45,747 nucleotides of DNA from positions 1-45,747 of the forward strand of contig JAGBDD010000234.1 in assembly GCA_017937685.1 (NCBI GenBank). The letters run 5' to 3'. Below the pieces are notes generated by a model. The model had not been told where the DNA came from. It made no database searches and was given only the letters and a program-made list of their open reading frames with translations. The translations under genes were made by a program, and so were the position numbers. Positions 1 through 8,327 of the stretch are shown here, piece after piece (within the stretch, counting starts at the first letter, position 1; every line of letters begins with the position of its first letter). This DNA is from Thermoguttaceae bacterium (GTDB lineage Bacteria; Planctomycetota; Planctomycetia; Pirellulales; Thermoguttaceae).

Positions 1-61
1 CGATGACGATGGGGCCGGAACCGATAATGAGGACTTTCTTTACGTCGTCGCGACGGGGCAT
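1..61 (-). CDS. carB: carbamoyl-phosphate synthase large subunit, N-terminal fragment
   Basis: Only the first 20 codons lie in the window; the gene continues off the left edge. Read on the minus strand they begin MPRRDDVKKVLIIGSGPIVI, which matches the conserved N-terminus of CarB, the ATP-grasp subunit that makes carbamoyl phosphate for arginine and pyrimidine synthesis. The GSGPIVIG stretch is the start of the family's N-terminal pre-ATP-grasp fold. An AAGGAG ribosome binding site sits 8 bases before the ATG, fixing the start. A minus-strand promoter at 205-232 is well placed to drive it. The family match is strong despite the short length because this N-terminus is highly conserved. Confidence 0.9.
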   Translation of the reverse strand, partial: MPRRDDVKKVLIIGSGPIVI

Positions 62-204
62 CTTAGCGTCTCCTTAGGAACGAATTTTCGAGTTTTTTTC
101 GAGGGCGTTTTCGGTTGCCGTCGCGCTTTTGGAAGTCGGCGGAAATCGAATTCGACGAAAGCGACGGAACGGGAGGCCCCGCAAACGCGCCTCAAATTCA
201 ACTT

Positions 205-232
205 ATTATAAAGCGGCAAAATTTCCCGTCAA
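205..232 (-). promoter_or_regulatory. sigma-70-type promoter for carB
   Basis: On the minus strand there is a TTGACG -35 box (227-232), 16 bases of spacer and a perfect TATAAT -10 box (205-210). The start point would be near 198, giving a leader of roughly 135 bases before carB. I see no recognisable attenuator in that leader. Confidence 0.6.
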
Positions 233-555
233 GGAGACGCCCGCCCCCCGCCGCCTATTTTGCGCCAATTTTTTACCGTTTTTTTACGATCCGGCGCAAT
301 CCTTGTTATCGTTACAAGCGACACGACCGTTATATTTTATATTAACGTTCAATTCGCGCGGCTTTTTAAGCATAATCGACCGTCGGCGTCGCGTTTATAA
401 GCTCGGCTTATTTAGTTGAGACTAACCATAAGTCGGCGACGTCTCCAACGCCCCGCATTTGTTTGACTACCTTAACTTTCGCGCGACCGTCGCCGACGCC
501 AAAAGCAAACGCCGTAAAAATTTGGCGAAAAATCTCCCAAGACCGCCGAAAATCG

Positions 556-584
556 TTGCGCCGCGTCTTCCCGTTTGATATAAT
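556..584 (+). promoter_or_regulatory. sigma-70-type promoter for the GH20-like gene
   Basis: TTGCGC (556-561), a 17-base spacer and TATAAT (579-584), followed by a leader of about 95 bases before the ATG at 686. The 62-685 interval is the shared upstream region of two divergent genes; apart from the two promoters I see nothing in it. Confidence 0.55.
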
Positions 585-685
585 CGAAAGCGTGTTATTC
601 CGCTTCGCCGTTTGACGCCTCGACGACTTTCCGTCGCGACAAACGACGTCGCTTTCGCCGTTATTAATTAATAAGGAGAAACGCT

Positions 686-1729
686 ATGACGCGCCCCGCC
701 TTTAACCCAAATCGTCGCCGCTTTTTAACGACCGGAGCCGCCGCGCTCGCCGCTTCGCCGCTCCTCTCGGCTTTCGGCTCGTCCCCCTTCCTGAACGCCG
801 CGGTCGCCGCCGAGGAAATCGCGAAAAAGCCCGCCGAGGCCCGTATTTGGGGGATTCTGCTCCACCTCGGACACAACATGTGGGGCGATACCGAGCGCGC
901 CTACACGCCGCCGACCGATAAATTCGACTGCGACGTCGCCCTATGGGAAGAGCTTTCCGTAAAGTCCGCCGAATCGGGACTTAATATGCTCGTCATCGAT
1001 ATCGGCGAAGCGATTCAATACAAGTCGCATCCGGAGCTGGCGATCGACGGCGCGTGGAGCGTCGACCGGTTGCGCGCCGACCTTAAACGCTTGCGCGACA
1101 TTGGGATCGAACCGATTCCGAAGCTAAATTTCTCGACGTGCCACGACTTCTGGCTCGGCAAATACGAACGAATGGTCTCGACGCCGGAATACTACAAAGT
1201 GTGCGCCGACCTGATCGCCGAAGTCGCCGAAATTTTCGATAAGCCGCGCTTCTTTCACCTCGGTTACGACGAAGAAAACTATCCGATTCAAAGGACTTAC
1301 GACTACGTCGTCATCCGCCAAGGCGAGCTTTGGAAGCGCGACTTCCTCTTCTTTATCGAACAGGTCGAAAAAGCCGGTTCGCGCCCCTGGATTTGGGCCG
1401 ACTACGCTTGGGAACACCCGGAATTTATGGAGTGGGCGCCGAAATCAATTTTAATGTCCAACTGGTATTACGGCAAGGACTTCGATCCGAAATCGAACAA
1501 GGTCGCGCAACGCTATATCGACCTCGACAAAGCCGGTTTCGACCAAGTTCCGGGCGCGTCGAACTGGTCGAACGACGAAAACTTCGGTTTGACGGTCGAC
1601 TTCTGCCGCAAAAACCTTTCGGAAGAACGACTTAAGGGTTTCCTGATGGTGCCGTGGAAGTTCACCTTCGCGAAAGACCGTCAACACCACCTCGACGCGA
1701 TTTCGCAAGTGAAAGCCGCGATGTACTAA
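686..1729 (+). CDS. Tat-exported GH20-like glycoside hydrolase domain protein
   Basis: 347 residues. The N-terminus has a twin-arginine signal (RRRFLTTGAAALAASP) with a likely cleavage site near residue 42 (AVAAEE), so the protein is probably exported folded. The rest reads as a (beta/alpha)8 barrel: alternating strands end in motifs such as MLVIDIGE, PIPKLNFST, FFHLGYDEEN (about residues 188-198) and RPWIWADYAW. The HLGYDEE motif resembles the H-x-G-x-D-E catalytic signature of GH20 hexosaminidases, where the Asp-Glu pair supports substrate-assisted cleavage of N-acetylhexosamines. It is shorter than true GH20 enzymes and lacks the usual N-terminal GH20b domain, so the substrate is uncertain. 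An AAGGAG site 7 bases upstream fixes the start. Confidence 0.6.
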   Translation: MTRPAFNPNRRRFLTTGAAALAASPLLSAFGSSPFLNAAVAAEEIAKKPAEARIWGILLHLGHNMWGDTERAYTPPTDKFDCDVALWEELSVKSAESGLNMLVIDIGEAIQYKSHPELAIDGAWSVDRLRADLKRLRDIGIEPIPKLNFSTCHDFWLGKYERMVSTPEYYKVCADLIAEVAEIFDKPRFFHLGYDEENYPIQRTYDYVVIRQGELWKRDFLFFIEQVEKAGSRPWIWADYAWEHPEFMEWAPKSILMSNWYYGKDFDPKSNKVAQRYIDLDKAGFDQVPGASNWSNDENFGLTVDFCRKNLSEERLKGFLMVPWKFTFAKDRQHHLDAISQVKAAMY

Positions 1730-1992
1730 TCGCTTGCCGCCGCTAACGTTGCGTCGACGCAAAACCGCCGCTTGGCGACGTCGCGTCGACGCGACGTTCG
1801 GTTCGCCCGACCCGCGCCTCCGCCACACGACGTCGTTTTCACCCTCGCAAGTAACGACGCCGCATTATTTTTACCAACCAATCCTTTCCCCTTGTTCTCT
1901 TCGCGCCAACTAACGACGCCGCGTCGCCAAACAACGCGCCGACCGCCGTTCGTTCGCTTATTTTTTTTGCATTCTAACTCCTGAGTTTAACG

Positions 1993-4272
1993 ATGGTTAT
2001 CCCCTATTACTGCGAAGATTACCCCGAAAACCTCGACGACCTCCAAACCGATAACGACGCCAAGTCGCCGGACGACGCTTCGAACGACGCGACGTCGTCC
2101 CAGCCGCCCCAACCGTCGAAGCCGAAGCGTCCGTTTTGGCACAAAAAGCGGTTTCAAATCCCGTTTTTCCTTTTCGTCGTTTGCCCGCTTCTTCTCGCGC
2201 TCGCGGTCAAACTCCTTTATTTCCAAGGCGTTCCGTTGAAACCGTCGCCGGAAACGCCCGGGTTCGTCGAGCCGCTAACGCCGGACGGAAACGTCGATTT
2301 TCGCCGGATTTACGAAGAGCGACAAGACGCTTGGTTAGGCCCGCCGGAAGAAAACGGTTTCCGCGACGTCTTGCAAGCGTTTGGGCCGGCGGCGCTCGAA
2401 CAGCTTCACATCGCGCAAACCGTTCGCTGGGAAGACTTTCCAACCGACAAAGCGTCGCGAGATTGGTTCGCGAACGACTGGACGCGCCTTTGCGAAAAGT
2501 TCCAAGTCGACCCGACCGCCCGTCCGACGTTCCTAAATCGTTTGAATTTAATCGATTACCTTCGCTTAAACGGAATCGACGGAACGGAGCCGCTCCCGAC
2601 GGAAGCAAGCGACGCTCCTAATATTAGTCAAGACGTGGAAACGGTTTACGTCGATTACAAAACCCGCCCCGCTCGCGTCTCCCACTACAACGCGCAACAA
2701 TGTTTCGACCTTCTCCAAGAACGTCCTTGGACGGCGAAGGAGTTCCCCGTCGCGGCGCGTTGGCTCAAGGAAAACGCCGACCGTTACGCGGTTTACGAAT
2801 CGGCGCTCAACCGTCCGAAATACGGTTCTTGGCATTTTCCCGTCGGCGCCGGCGAAACGCTCGACGACTGGCTCAATATGACGCTCCCGGACGTCCAACA
2901 CAATCGCGAAATCGCTCGACTTTTAGCCGTTCGCGCCAACTATCGGCTCGGTTGCGGCGACGTCGACGGAGCGCTCGACGATTGGCGCCTTATCCTCCGT
3001 TTGAGTCGTCATATTCTCGACAATCCGAACAACTGCCTCGTCGAAAGTCTTGTCGGCGTCGCGATTTACGGCGTCGCGACGTCGCTCGGTCTCGGCGCCA
3101 ATCCGGACGCGCCGCCGACGTCGGAACAATGGGCCCGCGCCGCCGAAATTCATCGCGAAACGTTCGGCGAATACGACTTCGCCGCGTTGCGACGCCGCGT
3201 CTTCGAGGGCGAAACGTTCTTCAACGTCGTTTGGTTCGCGCAATTTCTCCTTCATCCCGAGCCTTCGGAATACCTTCCGCTAAGCGGATTTACGCGAAAA
3301 TTAGTCCCGGGTCTCGACGCCGACGCGGCGCTGCAAAGTTATCGAAAGATTATCGACGCGAATCGACAAACCGTCAACGCTCCCAATTTCCCCACGCCGT
3401 CTTCGTCCGAACTTGTCCGGTCGCAAATCTTAACGCCGAACCGAGAAAAACGCTCCGAATACTACGCTCAATACTTCGGAAGCGCTTTGCTCCCCGTTTA
3501 CGACGCCTCCCGCGCCCCGTTTTATAAAGCCGAAAACGTTTCTCGTCTGCAAACCCTTCAAATCGCGACGCTTCGGTATCAAGCGGAACGCGGAACGCTC
3601 CCCCCGGCCTTTACCGTCGACGCCCAGGGAAACCCGCTTCAAAGTTGGCGCGTCTTGATTCTCCCTTACATAAACGACGAGACAAAAGCGCTTTACAAGC
3701 AAATCCGACTCGACGAGCCTTGGGACTCGCCGCATAACCGCCAATTCGCCGCGCGGACGCCGGACGTTTTCCGCCGCCCGGAAAACGACTCGAACCTCGC
3801 CGCGTATTCCGTAATAGTCGGCCCCAACTCGCTTTACAACGCAAGCGGCGTCGGCGTCGACTTGGCGGAGCGCGTCGCAAACCCGAAACGCGTCGCTCTG
3901 TCGCAAGCGCTGATCGTCGAGCGCAAAACGCCGGTCGAATGGACGCGCCCCGACGCCGAAATCCTTGAAACGACGGCGTTTGAAGACGGAATCGAAGGAA
4001 CCGCGCGCCAACTTCCCGGCCCGGCGAACCCGAATGGAATCGGCCCGCTCCGCTCCGGCGACGGAACCGCGATCGCAACCGCGAACGGCGCCGTTCGTTG
4101 GATTTCGTCGACCAAGGCCCAACGCTGGACGACGCTAAAAGCCGACCTCTCGCAACCGTCCCAACCCGATACGCCGGAAGAACTTGCGCAAGAAACCAAA
4201 GGGCAAACGCTCGACGAATTAATCCTCGGCGTTAATCCAGCCTCGAACGACGCGACGTCAATACCGGAATAA
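1993..4272 (+). CDS. membrane-anchored protein with C-terminal DUF1559-like domain
   Basis: 759 residues. A charged, proline-rich N-terminus of about 50 residues precedes one hydrophobic segment (about residues 53-75, IPFFLFVVCPLLLALAVKLLY), suggesting an N-in single-pass anchor. A long helical middle section follows (about 100-500). From about residue 505 the sequence resembles the DUF1559 domain of planctomycetes: a heptad-like LQIATLRYQAERGTLPPAF stretch, SWRVLILPYI near 551, LDEPWDSPHN near 573 and a tail similar to the DG-motif region (GTAIATANGAVRWIS). Unlike pilin-like DUF1559 proteins it has no prepilin cleavage site. Function is unknown. No strong ribosome binding site is seen before the ATG, so the start is less certain. 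Confidence 0.6.
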   Translation: MVIPYYCEDYPENLDDLQTDNDAKSPDDASNDATSSQPPQPSKPKRPFWHKKRFQIPFFLFVVCPLLLALAVKLLYFQGVPLKPSPETPGFVEPLTPDGNVDFRRIYEERQDAWLGPPEENGFRDVLQAFGPAALEQLHIAQTVRWEDFPTDKASRDWFANDWTRLCEKFQVDPTARPTFLNRLNLIDYLRLNGIDGTEPLPTEASDAPNISQDVETVYVDYKTRPARVSHYNAQQCFDLLQERPWTAKEFPVAARWLKENADRYAVYESALNRPKYGSWHFPVGAGETLDDWLNMTLPDVQHNREIARLLAVRANYRLGCGDVDGALDDWRLILRLSRHILDNPNNCLVESLVGVAIYGVATSLGLGANPDAPPTSEQWARAAEIHRETFGEYDFAALRRRVFEGETFFNVVWFAQFLLHPEPSEYLPLSGFTRKLVPGLDADAALQSYRKIIDANRQTVNAPNFPTPSSSELVRSQILTPNREKRSEYYAQYFGSALLPVYDASRAPFYKAENVSRLQTLQIATLRYQAERGTLPPAFTVDAQGNPLQSWRVLILPYINDETKALYKQIRLDEPWDSPHNRQFAARTPDVFRRPENDSNLAAYSVIVGPNSLYNASGVGVDLAERVANPKRVALSQALIVERKTPVEWTRPDAEILETTAFEDGIEGTARQLPGPANPNGIGPLRSGDGTAIATANGAVRWISSTKAQRWTTLKADLSQPSQPDTPEELAQETKGQTLDELILGVNPASNDATSIPE

Positions 4273-4293
4273 CGCGCCCGACGCCAACGTCGA

Positions 4294-4328
4294 CGCCGCG
4301 TCAAAATCGACTCAAAAACGACGCGGCG
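4294..4328. terminator. hairpin after the DUF1559-like membrane protein gene
   Basis: CGCCGCGTC (4294-4302) and GACGCGGCG (4320-4328) form a perfect 9-bp stem with a 17-base loop, 22 bases after the stop codon. No clear T tract follows, so termination is plausible but unproven. A very similar stem occurs at 12222-12257. Confidence 0.35.
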
Positions 4329-4413
4329 CCGTTGAACTCGGCGACAACGTTGACGTCGAGTCGCCCAACGACTAGTTTATCCTATTTTCTTTCATCGTTA
4401 AAGGTTTCCAACA

Positions 4414-5910
4414 ATGACGTTACAAGATAACATTTCCGCGTTTCCCAATCCCGCGACCGACTTCGAATGGAGCGTCGAAAACGACGCCGTTACTATCGAC
4501 AAATTCCTTCCGGAAAACGCGACTTCCGCCGTCGTTCCCGCCGAAATCGACGGTCGCCCGGTCGCCCAAATCGGCGTTCGCGCTTTCAAAAGCCAAACGT
4601 CGCTAACGCAAGTCGTTTTGCCGCCGACGCTTCGAGAAATCGGCGACTCCGCGTTCTCCGGTTGCGCGGCGCTAACGCAACTCGTTTTACCGCAAGGGCT
4701 CGAGCGAATCGGAAACCGCGCGTTCGCCGAGTGTTCGTCGCTAACGGAAATCGCTTTGCCCGACGGCGTTAAGGCGATCGGCGAAACGGCGTTTTCTCGA
4801 TGCTCGGCGCTAACGCAAGTCGTTTTACCGCCGTCCGTTGCCAACATTGGCGACGGCGCGTTTTCTCGATGCGACTCGCTGACGAAAATCGAACTTCCCG
4901 CAAGTCTCGAAGAACTCGGCGAAACCGCGTTTTTCGGCTGCCGGTCGTTGACGGCGCTTCGCGTCGACGCGCAAAACTCGTCGTTTCGCGACTTCGACGG
5001 CGTTCTCTTGTCGAGCGACGGCAAAACGCTTCTCCGCTGTCCCGAAGGGAAAACGGGCGAATTCGTCGTTCCGAAAAGCGTTAAAACAATCGGCGACGAG
5101 GCGTTTTTCCGTTGTTCGCGGCTAACGCAAATCGTTTTACCGGAAGGACTTGACAAAATCGGCGACGCGGCGTTTTCGCAATGCTCGGCGTTGACGCAAA
5201 TCGAAATTCCGTCGAAAGTCAAAAAAATCGGCGCCGACGCGTTCCTCGGCTGTTCGTCGCTAACGCAACTCGTTATTCCTCCGAAAATTAAAGCGATTCC
5301 CGACCGCGCGTTTTACCGTTGTTCGTCGCTGGAGCGTATCGAGCTCCCGGAAAGCGTCGAAAAAATCGGGCGGCACGCGTTCGGCGGCTGTTTGTCGCTA
5401 ACGCAACTCGAACTTCCGCCGAACGTTAAATCGCTCGGCGACCGCGCGTTCTCCGGCTGTCAATCGTTACAACGAATCGCGCTTCCCGAACGAATCGATA
5501 AAATCCCCGAATACGCGTTTTTTCATTGCGCCGACTTAGCGGAAATCGTTTTTTCGCCGAACGTTAAAGAGATAAAAATCGGCGCGTTTTACGGTTGTCT
5601 CTCTTTATCGCAAATCGAACTTCCCAAAGCGTTAATCAAAATCGGCGAAGCCGCGTTCAAATACTGCGAGTCGTTGTCGCAAGTCATTTTTCCGGAAGGA
5701 CTTGAAAAAATTTGCGATTCGGCGTTTACCTGTTCCGCGCTAAAAGAAGTCGCGCTCCCCGACGGCGTTAAGTGGTTCGGACGCCGCCCTTTCCCGGAAT
5801 CGACAATCTGCCGCTCCTGCCCCGAAGTCGCGAGAAAATTCGCCAACGCGCAAAAACCGAGGTGGGAAGAACTGTATTTGAAAGCCCAAACAGCGACGCC
5901 CGAAAATTAA
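4414..5910 (+). CDS. BspA-type leucine-rich repeat protein without signal peptide
   Basis: 498 residues, almost entirely built from about 16 repeats of roughly 23 residues with the consensus AF-x2-C-x-SLTQ-x3-P-x-x-x-x-x-IG-x-x, the LRR_5/BspA family pattern. Around residues 185-225 one repeat carries the usual family variant (FDGVLLSSDGKTLLRCPEGK), which replaces a standard turn. Such repeats form a curved solenoid used for protein binding. The N-terminus (MTLQDNISAFPNPATDFEW) is not hydrophobic and there is no C-terminal anchor, so the protein looks cytoplasmic, which is less common for this family. An AAAGG site lies about 9 bases upstream. At DNA level the repeats share blocks such as TCGCTAACGCAA, so recombination could change copy number. 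The partner is unknown. Confidence 0.85.
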   Translation: MTLQDNISAFPNPATDFEWSVENDAVTIDKFLPENATSAVVPAEIDGRPVAQIGVRAFKSQTSLTQVVLPPTLREIGDSAFSGCAALTQLVLPQGLERIGNRAFAECSSLTEIALPDGVKAIGETAFSRCSALTQVVLPPSVANIGDGAFSRCDSLTKIELPASLEELGETAFFGCRSLTALRVDAQNSSFRDFDGVLLSSDGKTLLRCPEGKTGEFVVPKSVKTIGDEAFFRCSRLTQIVLPEGLDKIGDAAFSQCSALTQIEIPSKVKKIGADAFLGCSSLTQLVIPPKIKAIPDRAFYRCSSLERIELPESVEKIGRHAFGGCLSLTQLELPPNVKSLGDRAFSGCQSLQRIALPERIDKIPEYAFFHCADLAEIVFSPNVKEIKIGAFYGCLSLSQIELPKALIKIGEAAFKYCESLSQVIFPEGLEKICDSAFTCSALKEVALPDGVKWFGRRPFPESTICRSCPEVARKFANAQKPRWEELYLKAQTATPEN

Positions 5911-6220
5911 ACTCGATTTCCAATTTTCGCGACGCAAACGCTTTCGTTTAAAACGTTAAGAACGCCGAAAATTCGCTTCGTTCCATAACGCCGACGCAAA
6001 AAAATCGAAAAAAAACGCGCCGAAGCCGTTTCCGGGTCTCGACGCCGCGTCAAGAAGCGCTATAATAAACGTCGGTATATTTTTCACTCCGAGGTTTCGC
6101 CGCGCGCCGTTTGGCGACTTTTTGTCGTTAAGAGCCGACGCCCGAATCGCCGCGACGTTTTTATCGTTGACAAAGCGGCGTTTCGACGAAACTTAACGTT
6201 CAATACTGCAAAGGTTTACG
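5911..6220. other. intergenic region upstream of ilvD
   Basis: 310 bases without a gene. It holds the ilvD promoter (6039-6066) and a leader of about 150 bases. I looked for a branched-chain leader peptide or T-box and could not support either. Confidence 0.5.
6039..6066 (+). promoter_or_regulatory. sigma-70-type promoter for ilvD
   Basis: A perfect TATAAT (6061-6066) is preceded after 16 bases by a weak -35 (TCGACG, 6039-6044). The inferred leader before the ilvD start is about 150 bases. Confidence 0.45.
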
Positions 6221-8116
6221 ATGCGTTCCGACCTGATTAAAAAAGGCGCCAATCGCGCCCCGCACCGCGGTCTTCTCCGAGCTTGCGGCGTCTCGCCCAA
6301 AGATTTCAAACGCCCGTTCATCGCGATCGTCAGCAGTCGCGTCGACGTCATCCCGGGGCACGTTCATCTCGAACAAGTCGCCGAGTTCGTCGCCGACGCC
6401 GTTCGCGCGGCGGGGGGCGTTCCCTTTATCTTCAACACTATCGGGGTTTGCGACGGCGTCGCGATGGGGCACGACGGGATGAAATACTCGCTCGCCAGCC
6501 GCGAAATCATCGCCGACGCGGTCGAAACGATGGTCAACGCCCATAAATTCGACGGTATGATCTGCATTCCGAACTGCGACAAAATCGTCCCGGGTATGCT
6601 GATGGCGTCGATGCGTTGTAACATTCCGACGATTTTCACCTCCGGCGGCCCGATGGAAGCCGGTCGCGATAACGACGGTTCCCCGCTCGACTTAATCTCG
6701 ATCTTCGCCGCCGCGGCCGGGAACGAAAACGGCAAAGTCTCGAACGAACGGCTGCGCCAAGTCGAAGAAAAGAGCTGCCCGACGTGCGGCTCTTGCTCCG
6801 GTATGTTCACCGCCAACAGTATGAACTGCCTCTGCGAAGCGCTCGGGATCGCGCTTCCTGGAAACGGCACCCTTCTCGCGACGAGTTCGGAACGTCGCAA
6901 GATTTACAAAAAAGCCGCGAAACGCATCGTCGAAATGGTGAAAATCCAAGAGTTGCGCGACAAAGTCGCCGCCGGCGAACTGACGAAAGCGGAAGCGTCG
7001 ACGCCGCGTCGCCCCGCGACGAAAAAAATCGACCTCGACTTCCCGATTCTCCCGCGCGAAATCGTTACGCAAGCGTCGCTTGACAACGCGATGATTCTCG
7101 ATATGGCGATGGGCGGCAGCTCGAACACGATTCTCCACCTCCTCGCGATCGCGAAGGAAGCGGGCGTCGATTACAACCTTTCTCGTTTCAACGAGTTAAG
7201 TCAAACGACGCCGAACATCTGCAAGGTGTCGCCGAGCTGCAACTATCACATCGAAGACGTTCACAACGCCGGCGGAATCGCGACGATTTTCGGCGAACTC
7301 CGTCGCGGCAAGGTTCCGTCTCTCGACTTCAAAGCGCCGACCGTTTCCGGACTTACGCTCGGTCAAACCGTCGACGAATACGACCTCCGTTCGCGCAAAG
7401 TTTCGGAAGAAGCGCTCGAAATGTACGCCGCGACGCCGGGCGGTCGGCCGAACACGACCGCGATGAGCGTTCGTCGCCGTTGCAAAAACGTTACCGAGCT
7501 TGAACTTACGTTCGATCCGAAAGACTGCATTCGCCCCTGCAAAAAGGCTTATCGCGCGCAAGGCGGCCTCACGATTCTCTTCGGCAACCTCGCTCCGAAC
7601 GGCGCGGTCGTCAAGACGGCGGGCGTCCTTCCGCAAATGATGAAGCACTCCGGCCCGGCGGTCATTTTCAACTCCGAACCCGAGGCGTATCAAGGGATTG
7701 TCGGCGGCAAAGTCAAGGCCGGCGACGTCGTAATCATCCGTTACGAAGGCCCGAAAGGCGGCCCCGGCATGCAAGAAATGCTCGCTCCGACCGCCGCCCT
7801 CAAAGGCGTTAAGCTCGACGACTCCGTCGCGCTCGTTACAGACGGTCGCTTCTCCGGCGGCACCGCGGGCGCGAGCATCGGACACGTCAGTCCGGAAGCC
7901 GCGGCGGGCGGCCCGATCGCGTTCCTCGAAGACGGCGATATTGTCGAAATCGACATTCCGAACGAGTCGATCAACGTCAAACTTTCCGCCGCCGAGTTGA
8001 AGAAGCGCGCCGCGAAGTTCAAGGCCCCGGCGCCGCGTTACACGACCGGCTATCTCGCGAAATACGCGAAACTTGCGACGAGCGCGGACGAAGGCGCCGT
8101 CTTGAAATGGGACTGA
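6221..8116 (+). CDS. ilvD: dihydroxy-acid dehydratase
   Basis: 631 residues, close to the family norm of about 560-620. The enzyme dehydrates 2,3-dihydroxy-isovalerate and 2,3-dihydroxy-3-methylvalerate to the 2-keto acids in valine and isoleucine synthesis. Diagnostic motifs are GVCDGVAMGHDGM near residues 75-90, NCDKIVPGMLMA near 117-128, CPTCGSCSGMFTANSMNCL near 186-204 and, toward the C-terminus, TDGRFSGGTAGASIGHVSPEA. The cysteines in the CDK, CGSC and CDG motifs are the expected iron-sulfur ligands or neighbours. It is cytoplasmic. An AAAGG site lies 6 bases before the ATG. It stands alone: no other branched-chain amino acid genes are adjacent, so the pathway is not clustered here. Confidence 0.96.
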   Translation: MRSDLIKKGANRAPHRGLLRACGVSPKDFKRPFIAIVSSRVDVIPGHVHLEQVAEFVADAVRAAGGVPFIFNTIGVCDGVAMGHDGMKYSLASREIIADAVETMVNAHKFDGMICIPNCDKIVPGMLMASMRCNIPTIFTSGGPMEAGRDNDGSPLDLISIFAAAAGNENGKVSNERLRQVEEKSCPTCGSCSGMFTANSMNCLCEALGIALPGNGTLLATSSERRKIYKKAAKRIVEMVKIQELRDKVAAGELTKAEASTPRRPATKKIDLDFPILPREIVTQASLDNAMILDMAMGGSSNTILHLLAIAKEAGVDYNLSRFNELSQTTPNICKVSPSCNYHIEDVHNAGGIATIFGELRRGKVPSLDFKAPTVSGLTLGQTVDEYDLRSRKVSEEALEMYAATPGGRPNTTAMSVRRRCKNVTELELTFDPKDCIRPCKKAYRAQGGLTILFGNLAPNGAVVKTAGVLPQMMKHSGPAVIFNSEPEAYQGIVGGKVKAGDVVIIRYEGPKGGPGMQEMLAPTAALKGVKLDDSVALVTDGRFSGGTAGASIGHVSPEAAAGGPIAFLEDGDIVEIDIPNESINVKLSAAELKKRAAKFKAPAPRYTTGYLAKYAKLATSADEGAVLKWD

Positions 8117-8327
8117 TCGCTTAGCGACGTTTCCCGGTTAGCGCGACGTCTCGTCCCTTGCGTTCGAGGCGTCGCGCCTTGCGTTTTTCAGCGGTTCTTA
8201 ACTTGCGCCGCCGCGACGTTTAACGCCAAACAATTTCCCGCCGTCGCCTTTCGATTATTCGTTTTATTATCGTCTTATTCTTCGCTCGCCCAACTTAACG
8301 AACTTAACTTCAATAAGGATGCGTTTT

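Noticed and set aside
4414..5910. Repeats in this gene considered as a CRISPR-like or other DNA repeat array.
   Set aside because: The periodicity of about 69 bases is in frame and encodes a regular LRR_5 solenoid; differences fall at third positions.
6061..6220. Possible branched-chain leader peptide or T-box upstream of ilvD.
   Set aside because: No short ORF with repeated Ile, Val or Leu codons and no T-box core could be seen in the leader.
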